From positions 1 to 13,457 of the forward strand of contig URTD01000032.1 in assembly GCA_900550735.1 (NCBI GenBank): a stretch of 13,457 bases of DNA. Reading direction: 5' to 3'. Made by a program: the position numbers and the translations under genes. Under the pieces are notes generated by a model that had not been told where the DNA came from, ran no database searches, and saw only the letters and a program-made list of their open reading frames with translations. Source of the DNA: an uncultured Collinsella sp. (GTDB taxonomy: Bacteria; Actinomycetota; Coriobacteriia; Coriobacteriales; Coriobacteriaceae). Below are positions 7,928 to 13,457 of this stretch, in pieces. The number at the start of each line of letters is the position of its first letter. Position 1 is the first letter of the stretch.

Positions 7928-8641
7928 ATGGCAGAGCCGATGCTTTCCGTCTACAACATCAACGTCTGGTACGGTGCCATCCACGCCATCAAGGACATCT
8001 CCTTTAACGTTAATGAGGGCGAGATCGTGGCCTTGATTGGTGCCAACGGTGCCGGCAAGTCCACAACGCTCAAGACCGTCTCGGGCCTGCTGCGCTCCAA
8101 GACCGGCTCCATCAAGTTTATGGGCGAGGACATTACCCATACGCCCGCTGATAAGCTGGTTGGTAAGGGCCTGGCTCAGGTTCCCGAGGGTCGTCGCGCC
8201 TTTTTGCAGATGACGGTTGAGGAGAACCTGGAGATGGGTGCCTATACGCAGCCCAAGTCCACGGTGGCTCCGGGCCTGGAGCGCGTCTACGAGCAGTTCC
8301 CGCGCCTGAAGGAACGTCGTCGCCAGGTCGCCGGCACCCTTTCAGGCGGCGAGCAGCAGATGCTCGTTATGGGGCGCGCCCTTATGAGTAACCCCAAACT
8401 GCTTATGCTCGACGAACCTTCCATGGGTCTGGCACCGATTCTGATCGAACAGATCTTCCAGATTGTCGAGGACCTGCACAAGGCCGGCACCACGGTGCTT
8501 CTGGTCGAGCAAAACGCGCAGATGGCGCTTTCCATCGCCACACGCGGTTACGTGCTCGAGACCGGCAAGATTACCATGACCGGCACCGGTCAAGAGCTCC
8601 TGCACGACGATAACGTCCGCAAGGCTTACCTCGGAGGCTAG
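7928..8641 (+). CDS. livF: Branched-chain amino-acid ABC transporter ATPase LivF
   Basis: 237 residues, the second ATPase of the transporter. Motifs are Walker A GANGAGKST (38-46), a Q-loop in GLAQVPEGRR (81-90), a canonical signature LSGGEQQ (138-144) and Walker B LLMLDEPSMGL (158-168). The switch position reads LLVEQN, with Gln in place of His, as is usual for LivF. The ATG follows the livG stop with no gap. Its ribosome-binding site (AAGGGGGAG) is inside the end of livG, so translation is coupled. It is the last gene of the operon, 13 bases before a strong terminator stem. Confidence 0.96.
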   Translation: MAEPMLSVYNINVWYGAIHAIKDISFNVNEGEIVALIGANGAGKSTTLKTVSGLLRSKTGSIKFMGEDITHTPADKLVGKGLAQVPEGRRAFLQMTVEENLEMGAYTQPKSTVAPGLERVYEQFPRLKERRRQVAGTLSGGEQQMLVMGRALMSNPKLLMLDEPSMGLAPILIEQIFQIVEDLHKAGTTVLLVEQNAQMALSIATRGYVLETGKITMTGTGQELLHDDNVRKAYLGG

Positions 8642-8654
8642 TCCATAAAATAAG

Positions 8655-8690
8655 GGGGGCGCTGACTATCCCAGTCAGCGCCCCCTTTTT
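8655..8690 (+). terminator. Strong intrinsic terminator of the liv operon
   Basis: GGGGGCGCTGACT (8655-8667) pairs perfectly with AGTCAGCGCCCCC (8673-8685) around a 5-base loop and is followed by TTTTT (8686-8690). Confidence 0.93.
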
Positions 8691-8757
8691 AGTTGCGGTG
8701 AAATAGGGACTAAATGGGGGCGCTAGACGCCAAAACAGTCCCTATTCCACCGCAACT
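8691..8757. repeat. 67-base near-perfect inverted-repeat element
   Basis: The 21-base arms 8691-8711 and 8737-8757 match as inverted repeats at 20 of 21 positions (one A.C mismatch). The left arm contains GTTGCGGTGAAATAGGGAC. The 25-base centre (8712-8736) has a further small stem, GGCG (8719-8722) with CGCC (8728-8731). No T-run follows, so it is not a normal terminator. It starts at the base after the liv terminator T-run and lies upstream of cutC. Its shape fits a REP- or MITE-like dispersed element. I have an unverified impression that similar hairpins recur in Collinsella genomes. Confidence 0.85.
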
Positions 8758-8816
8758 TCATTGGGATGTGTGACAATGCCCGTCGGAAAACATCTGCTGT
8801 CTTTGGGGGTCTATCT

Positions 8817-9494
8817 ATGCTGTACGAGTTTTGTGCCGAGAACTTTGAGCGGGTGCCGGCAGCTATCGATGCCGGTGCAAAGCGCATCGAGCTGTGCGAC
8901 AACCTTACCGTCGGTGGCACTACACCCTCGGCCGGTGTTATCAGCGCTACGACCAGCTATGCCCACGAGCACGATGCACGGGTGATGTGCATGATCCGTC
9001 CGCGTGGCGGCGACTTTCATTACAACCAGGACGAGTTGCGTATGATGGAGATGGACCTGGGCCTTGCCGTGAGCGCCGGCGTTGACGGCTTGGTCTTTGG
9101 CTGCTGCAAGCCCTGCGCTGACGGATGGGCGCTCGACGAGCTTACGTTGGGCGCCCTCGTGATGGCCGCGGGCTGCGCGACCGAGGAATGCAAGCGTGAG
9201 CCCATCGACATCACCTTCCACATGGCGTTTGACCAGCTCTCGCCCGAGGCTCAGCTCGATGCGATTGACATACTCGCCGACTGCGGCATCACACGCATCC
9301 TGACGCATGGTGGCGCTGCCGGTACGCCGATCGAGGACAACTTCGAAAACCTGGCCCGCTTGATCGAGTATGCGGGCGACCGCTTGACCATCCTTCCCGG
9401 CGGCGGCATTTCCACGGTCAACCGCGATACCGTGGCGGCGGCACTGGGCGTCTCCGAGCTCCATGGCACCAAGATTGTGCCGCTGGAGGTATAA
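8817..9494 (+). CDS. cutC: CutC family protein (PF03932, copper-homeostasis type TIM barrel)
   Basis: 225 residues, slightly shorter than the roughly 245 of E. coli CutC. Family motifs are RIELCDNLTVGGTTPS (23-38), MIRPRGGDFHY (59-69), FHMAFD (134-139), RILTHGGAAGT (160-170), TILPGGGI (191-198) and a closing ELHGT (214-218). CutC was linked to copper homeostasis in E. coli, but its biochemical activity is not settled, so copper is a family label rather than a proven role. No metal-binding tail or copper transporter is adjacent. The start at 8817 matches the family N-terminus (MLYEFCAENF). GGGGG (8805-8809) lies seven bases upstream and is a weak Shine-Dalgarno site. An in-frame GTG at 8766 would add an unconserved extension. 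The following gene starts three bases after the stop. Confidence 0.92.
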   Translation: MLYEFCAENFERVPAAIDAGAKRIELCDNLTVGGTTPSAGVISATTSYAHEHDARVMCMIRPRGGDFHYNQDELRMMEMDLGLAVSAGVDGLVFGCCKPCADGWALDELTLGALVMAAGCATEECKREPIDITFHMAFDQLSPEAQLDAIDILADCGITRILTHGGAAGTPIEDNFENLARLIEYAGDRLTILPGGGISTVNRDTVAAALGVSELHGTKIVPLEV

Positions 9495-9497
9495 CCC

Positions 9498-10295
9498 GTG
9501 GCGCTGGTATTTGACGTTCAGCAGGCGAACGGTAAGCCCGACGACAACCGTCGTCCCGGCACCGCGTGCCCCTTTTGCGATACAGAAGGGCTCACCGACA
9601 TCATTCGCCGTGATGGCGATTGCATTTGGCTCGAGAATAAGTTCAAGACCCTGCGCGCCACCCGTCAAACCGTGCTGATTGAGTCGGCCGATCACGATGC
9701 CGACCTGGTGACCTATGCGCCGGACGAGCTGCATCATGTTATGCGGTTTGCTCTGGATTGCTGGCAGCAGATGATCGATTCGCAGCAGTATCGAAGCGTG
9801 CTCATGTACAAGAACAAGGGCCCGCTCTCGGGTGGCAGTCTGGTCCATCCGCATATGCAGATTGTGGGTCTGGAACAGGAGGACGGCTATGCGGCGCTGA
9901 CCTCAGCCAACTTAGAAGGCATCAATGTCTGGCAACAGGGGAGAATCTCGGTCAACATCTCAACCGAACCGATTATGGGGTTCTTTGAGATCAACGTTTC
10001 AGCCCCGCAGGGAATCGCCGCCAGCGATGACACGAGAGACCAAGCCGAGACGGATCTCTTTGCCGATGCGATTCAGGTGGCTCTGCGCTATATCCTAAAC
10101 GAGCACCACGGTGGCCGCGCAGAGTCGTACAACTTGTTCTTCTATCACCTGGGCGGTCGGACCATTGCCAAGGCGCTGCCACGTTGGGTGGTTTCGCCCT
10201 ACTTTGTCGGCTATCGTTTGGCCCAGGTCAATGCTGAGACAACGCTCGATATCGATGCTGAGCGCCTGCGTGCGCATCTGGAAACGCTCGTATAG
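9498..10295 (+). CDS. DUF4931 / galactose-1-phosphate uridylyltransferase-like HIT-superfamily protein
   Basis: 265 residues. It carries a CPFC pair (C24, C27) near the N-terminus, a feature of GalT-like zinc or structural sites. The key motif GPLSGGSLVHPHMQI has HPHMQ at 117-121, equivalent to the nucleotidyl-accepting HPHxQ of GalT and related HIT-superfamily transferases. The C-terminal VSPYFVGYRLAQV (232-244) is characteristic of DUF4931 proteins as I recall them. A nucleotidyl transferase or hydrolase is therefore likely, but the substrate is unknown. True GalT proteins are longer. The start is GTG at 9498, with GGAGGT (9485-9490) seven bases upstream inside the end of cutC, so the two genes are translationally coupled. 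An unrelated single-gene function cannot be excluded. Confidence 0.85.
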   Translation: MALVFDVQQANGKPDDNRRPGTACPFCDTEGLTDIIRRDGDCIWLENKFKTLRATRQTVLIESADHDADLVTYAPDELHHVMRFALDCWQQMIDSQQYRSVLMYKNKGPLSGGSLVHPHMQIVGLEQEDGYAALTSANLEGINVWQQGRISVNISTEPIMGFFEINVSAPQGIAASDDTRDQAETDLFADAIQVALRYILNEHHGGRAESYNLFFYHLGGRTIAKALPRWVVSPYFVGYRLAQVNAETTLDIDAERLRAHLETLV

Positions 10296-10297
10296 CA

Positions 10298-10327
10298 AGA
10301 CTAACACCCGCGTAATGCGGACAGTCT
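10298..10327. terminator. Possible bidirectional hairpin in the convergent gap
   Basis: AGACT (10298-10302) pairs with AGTCT (10323-10327), and inside this CCGC (10308-10311) pairs with GCGG (10317-10320). It lies between the stops of the convergent DUF4931 and transporter genes and overlaps the transporter stop. The stem is interrupted and no T-run follows, so it is weak. Confidence 0.3.
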
Positions 10328-11324
10328 AGCGTGCCATGGCGTCGCGGCCGGCTTCGACGCGCTTGCGCTGGGCGGCGCGCTCCTCGCCGGTCAGACGCTC
10401 AAAAAGATGCCCGATAAGCGAGGCGAGTACCTGCTGAAACAGCGTTCCGCACATGACGGGAAACACGACTTCGCCCGGAAAGTACTGCGTGGCGATGACG
10501 GCGCCCGAAGAGATGTTACGCATGCCGCAGGTAAAGCACATGGTGGTCGTTTCGCTATATGGCAGATGCAGCGCGCGGGCGACCAGAAAACCGACGACAA
10601 AGCCACTGACGGTGAAGACCAAAATAAAGAGGGCGACTTCCAAGCGCACCGCGTTCATGTGCAGCACGTACTCGCTCATGGCGGTGGAGTTGGAGGCGAT
10701 AACGCCCATCATCATGAATTTGCAGGCGGGCGAGAGCGCGGGGGAGAGCTTCTCGTGTCCCCATCCACGCGTGAGCTCGTTGATCACGATGCCGAGCACG
10801 GCGGGGATGGCGATCATAAAGGCCATGTCTTGCATCATGCTCGGCACATCGATCGAGACGGTGGCACCCAGCAAGAGCTTAAGCGTGAGCGGAATCGTCA
10901 CAGGGGAGATAACCGAGGACGTCAGGATGATGGTGAGCGCGAGCGGGCCGTTGCCGCCGAACATGCTGATCCACATAAAAGCGGTGACTGCCACGGGCAC
11001 ACTGTATTCGAGCACGATGCCGCAGACAAGGTTGGGATTGGAACCAAAGAACAACGATCCCATGGCATAGGCCGCGCTGGGAATAAGCACTGCCGAGACC
11101 AGCAACGCCAGAATCAGGTGCAGCGGACGGTGGAACACCTCGGCTACCTGGTGAAAGGTGTTGCTGAGCGCACCCTGAAACGTCATAAAGGCGAAGAGGG
11201 CGGGAACAATGGGCTTGAGCACGCCGATCTGCTGGGGAAAGAGCACGCCGAGCGCCACGCAAATCGGAACGATGATCTGCATATGCCCCGCGAGGAACTT
11301 TCCCAGTCCAGCCCATTGCTTCAT
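10326..11324 (-). CDS. BASS-family (bile acid:sodium symporter-like) membrane transporter
   Basis: 332 residues with about nine or ten hydrophobic segments between residue 15 and 305 and a basic C-terminal tail (RAAQRKRVEAGRDAMAR) expected in the cytoplasm. The fold is assigned from the overall pattern and the conserved TCGMRNISSGAVIATQYF segment (265-282), which corresponds to the Na+/substrate-binding crossover region of BASS proteins (PF01758), and from SVPVAVTAFMW (108-118). Members carry bile acids, pantoate/pantothenate, pyruvate and other organic anions, so the name does not prove bile acid as substrate. The start ATG at 11324 has GGGAG (11340-11336 on the - strand) 11 bases upstream, which is somewhat far. 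It is convergent with the DUF4931 gene and divergent from recJ. Confidence 0.85.
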   Translation of the reverse strand: MKQWAGLGKFLAGHMQIIVPICVALGVLFPQQIGVLKPIVPALFAFMTFQGALSNTFHQVAEVFHRPLHLILALLVSAVLIPSAAYAMGSLFFGSNPNLVCGIVLEYSVPVAVTAFMWISMFGGNGPLALTIILTSSVISPVTIPLTLKLLLGATVSIDVPSMMQDMAFMIAIPAVLGIVINELTRGWGHEKLSPALSPACKFMMMGVIASNSTAMSEYVLHMNAVRLEVALFILVFTVSGFVVGFLVARALHLPYSETTTMCFTCGMRNISSGAVIATQYFPGEVVFPVMCGTLFQQVLASLIGHLFERLTGEERAAQRKRVEAGRDAMAR

Positions 11325-11484
11325 ATGCCCCGTGACTCCCTTTATCCGCGAACTTGTTTGTATGGATATGCTAGACGCTCGTATGTGTCCGTGCGGCTGA
11401 AGCGCTCGATTATTTCGAGGCCATTACCGCCATCGTTTGCCGAAACCGCGGCGCACCGCGGCGTTTTGCGTCCGTACTGCACGG

Positions 11485-11490
11485 TATAAT
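11485..11490 (+). promoter_or_regulatory. Consensus -10 element (TATAAT) upstream of recJ
   Basis: A perfect TATAAT lies 57 bases before the small upstream ORF and 109 before recJ. The -35 region (GTTTTG or CGTTTT at 16-17 bases) is poor. Just upstream, CCGCGG repeats around CGCA (11446-11461) as a GC-rich inverted repeat that could be an operator or folded element. Downstream in the leader, TGCCTGC/GCGGGCA (11509-11526) forms a small hairpin with a CGAA loop. Confidence 0.5.
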
Positions 11491-11546
11491 AAATCCGTTC
11501 AACAGATCTGCCTGCCGAAGCGGGCATACACAGAGGACTCATCGCT

Positions 11547-11612
11547 ATGGACCGTGAGAGGTATCGCGGCGACCTGCCCCTATCGGGGGTGGGCGCCTAT
11601 GTCATCGCTTAA
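11547..11612 (+). CDS. Small upstream ORF overlapping the recJ start
   Basis: 21 codons plus TAA encode MDRERYRGDLPLSGVGAYVI plus a final Ala. The ATG has a good Shine-Dalgarno, AGAGGA (11532-11537), nine bases upstream. This is better than the G-rich tract before recJ. Its end overlaps the recJ ATG (11599) by 14 bases in a different frame, a layout typical of translational coupling. It has no recognisable domain, and expression is inferred only from the start signals and the TATAAT element upstream. It could be a leader peptide, a real small protein, or chance. Confidence 0.4.
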   Translation: MDRERYRGDLPLSGVGAYVIA

Positions 11613-13457
11613 GACGACACATCGCTGGGCGGTCGCTCGGCAAAACCCCGAGCTCGAAAAGGAGCTTTCGGCTGGTCTGGGCATTCCCGGGCTGGTGGCG
11701 CGCATCATGGTCGCGCACGGCATTGGCTCCATTGAGGAGGGCCAGCTGTTTTTGACGCCTTCGCTCGACCGCGATTGGGCCGACCCGCTCATTATTCCGG
11801 GTATGTCGGTCGTTGCCGACCGTGTTGAGCGTGCTATTCGCAACCACGAGCACATTGCCGTTTTCGGCGACTTCGATGTCGACGGTATTACGTCGACTTG
11901 TCTGCTGACCGAGGCACTGCGCACGTTTGGCGCCGATGTAACGCCGTTTATTCCGCATCGCTTTGACGAGGGCTATGGCTTGTCGCGTGCGGCGCTCGAC
12001 CGCGTTAATGAGCTCGCTCATCCTCAGCTGATCGTGACCGTCGACAACGGCATTGCCGCCAAGGAAGAGGTTTCCTATCTGGAGAGCCTGGGGATCGAGC
12101 TGGTGGTCACGGATCATCACGAGCCCTCCGACCAGGTGCCGCAGGGTGTGCCCCTGACCGACCCTAAGCTCGAGGACGAGGGCCCTTCGCGTGAGCTTGC
12201 CGGTGCCGGCGTGGCGCTCAAGCTGGTGCAGGTTCTGGGCGAGCGCCTGGGCAAGCCGTCGTATTGGCGTTCGCTGACCGAGGTCGCGGCGCTGGGCACC
12301 GTATCCGACATGATGCCGCTGACGCCCGAGAACCGCGCGCTGGTCGCCGAGGGCATCCAGCAGATGCGCGTGACGGCCCGTCCCGGCTATATCGCGCTTG
12401 CCGCACTTGCCAAGGCCGATCTTTCGAGCATTACGGCGGATGGCCTGTCATTCTCGCTCATTCCCCGCTTAAACGCTGCCGGTCGCATGGCCGATCCCAA
12501 GCTGGCGCTCGACCTGCTGCTTGCCCGCAATCCCATCGAAGCAAGCGCGCTGGCGGCTGAGCTCGAGGAAATCAACCGCCAGCGCCGTGAGATCGAGGCG
12601 GAGCTCACGCGCGATGCCATGGCAAAGGTCGAGGAGACCTATGACGGCGGGCGCGCGATCGTCGTGGGCGGCGAAGGCTGGCACGAGGGTGTCAAGGGCA
12701 TCGTGGCAAGCCGTCTGACCAACCGTTATCACGTGCCGGCGCTGCTGTTCTCGATCGAGGACGGTATCGCGCGCGGCTCTGGTCGCTCGGTGGGCAAAGT
12801 TAACCTGTTTGACGCCGTCGAGCGCTGTTCCGACCTGCTGATTCGTCGCGGCGGACATGCCGGTGCGGTGGGTGTGACCATCGAGGCATCCAAGCTCGAC
12901 GAGTTCCGTCGTCGCCTTTCCGCCGTGCTATCGGAGATTCCCGCCGAGGACTTTGAAGACATCGACGAGGTTGCCGCCACGGTCGACCTTTCCGAGCTGA
13001 ATATCGAGACTATAGAGCAGATTTCCCGTCTTGAGCCGTTTGGCCAGGGCAACAAGGTGCCGCTGCTGGCCGCCGAGGGCGTGACGATGTGCGATCGCGC
13101 CGTGGTGGGCAAAACCGGCGAGCACATGCGCTTTGTGGCGACCGATGGCGCCGCGAGCGTGCCGGCCATTATGTTCCGCGTGCCGCAAATCGATAAGCTC
13201 ATCAACTGCGATAGCGCCGTCGATTTGGTGTTCGAGGCCGTGGCCGAGCATTGGCAGGGGCGTGTGAAGCCCAAGCTCATGATCAAGGATGTTCTGGTCC
13301 GCGATACCACGCTGCCCAGCGTCGACGATCCGGCATGTGAGCTTCGCCGTGGGGTGCAACCGGCGGATTCTGGCCCGCGCCTGGAGTCGCGTAAACGCGA
13401 GACGCTCGCCCAGCTTTCTTATACCGAGCTGACGCGCTCGCTTATCCATAGCTTTAT
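11599..13457 (+). CDS. recJ: Single-stranded-DNA-specific 5'-3' exonuclease RecJ (3' end outside window)
   Basis: The frame is open from ATG 11599 to the window edge, about 619 codons, with no stop. RecJ degrades single-stranded DNA 5' to 3' in recombination and mismatch repair, using Mn2+ or Mg2+ held by DHH-family residues. Visible in order: GDFDVDGITS with Asp91, Asp93 and Asp95; PHRFDEGYGLS near 119-129; VDNGI with Asp149; the name motif DHH (172-174); GTVSDMMPLTPENR; RLNAAGRM (290-297); the DHHA1 motif GGHAGAVG (418-425); and an OB-fold entry LEPFGQGN (478-485). E. coli RecJ is 577 residues and this one is already longer, so a C-terminal extension beyond the OB fold is present. The start is set by homology (THRWAVARQNPELE) and a GGGGGTGGG tract eight or so bases upstream. 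An in-frame GTG at 11554 is less likely. Confidence 0.95.
   Translation, partial: MSSLKTTHRWAVARQNPELEKELSAGLGIPGLVARIMVAHGIGSIEEGQLFLTPSLDRDWADPLIIPGMSVVADRVERAIRNHEHIAVFGDFDVDGITSTCLLTEALRTFGADVTPFIPHRFDEGYGLSRAALDRVNELAHPQLIVTVDNGIAAKEEVSYLESLGIELVVTDHHEPSDQVPQGVPLTDPKLEDEGPSRELAGAGVALKLVQVLGERLGKPSYWRSLTEVAALGTVSDMMPLTPENRALVAEGIQQMRVTARPGYIALAALAKADLSSITADGLSFSLIPRLNAAGRMADPKLALDLLLARNPIEASALAAELEEINRQRREIEAELTRDAMAKVEETYDGGRAIVVGGEGWHEGVKGIVASRLTNRYHVPALLFSIEDGIARGSGRSVGKVNLFDAVERCSDLLIRRGGHAGAVGVTIEASKLDEFRRRLSAVLSEIPAEDFEDIDEVAATVDLSELNIETIEQISRLEPFGQGNKVPLLAAEGVTMCDRAVVGKTGEHMRFVATDGAASVPAIMFRVPQIDKLINCDSAVDLVFEAVAEHWQGRVKPKLMIKDVLVRDTTLPSVDDPACELRRGVQPADSGPRLESRKRETLAQLSYTELTRSLIHSF

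Noticed and set aside
8811..9854. 347-codon - strand frame opposite cutC and the DUF4931 gene
   Set aside because: It spans two well-supported + strand genes and has no recognisable domain.
10407..11489. 360-codon + strand frame opposite the BASS transporter
   Set aside because: It is hydrophilic, His/Asp/Arg-rich shadow sequence with no motif. The transporter strand shows clear membrane segments.
11342..11542. 66-codon - strand frame between the transporter and recJ
   Set aside because: It has no Shine-Dalgarno site, crosses the recJ promoter, and has no recognisable content.

Overview
The window is about 13.5 kb of GC-rich bacterial chromosome with strong GC-ending codon bias. Gene content and protein style point to the Coriobacteriia (Actinomycetota), most like a gut Collinsella. 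That placement is from memory of the family and was not tested by a search. No tRNA, rRNA, CRISPR array or insertion sequence was seen.

Layout, left to right. (1) The 3' end of an unrecognised + strand gene (to 376). Its 3' untranslated region carries three palindromic units at an exact 62-base period (390-559) and ends in a strong hairpin terminator (576-614). (2) Two - strand genes: a BaiA-like short-chain dehydrogenase (657-1406) and homoserine dehydrogenase hom (1629-2972), separated by a hom terminator. (3) An 807-base stretch without an intact gene. It holds the probable hom promoter, a decayed substrate-binding-protein fragment (3169-3510) and an AT-rich leader. (4) A complete five-gene branched-chain (HAAT-type) amino-acid ABC transporter, livJ-livH-livM-livG-livF (3780-8641). 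A lipoprotein binding protein, two permeases and two ATPases are followed by a strong terminator. (5) A 67-base near-perfect hairpin element (8691-8757) placed directly against the terminator T-run. (6) A tightly coupled pair, cutC and a DUF4931/GalT-like HIT-superfamily protein (8817-10295). (7) Convergent to that pair, a BASS-family membrane transporter (10326-11324, -). (8) Divergent from the transporter, recJ (11599 to the window edge), preceded by a TATAAT promoter element and a 21-codon upstream ORF that overlaps the recJ start.

How the genes work together. The liv genes form one import machine. LivJ captures a ligand outside the membrane, LivH and LivM form the channel, and LivG and LivF hydrolyse ATP. 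Hairpins between livJ and livH suggest that the binding protein is made in excess of the membrane subunits. hom serves aspartate-family amino-acid synthesis. The rest (dehydrogenase, CutC pair, BASS transporter, RecJ) look like independent units.

Most of the window is ordinary housekeeping and transport. The less usual material is non-coding or degenerate: the 62-base-period palindrome array, the 67-base hairpin element, the internally deleted binding-protein relic, and the small ORF overlapping recJ. I did not find a clearly new multi-gene system.
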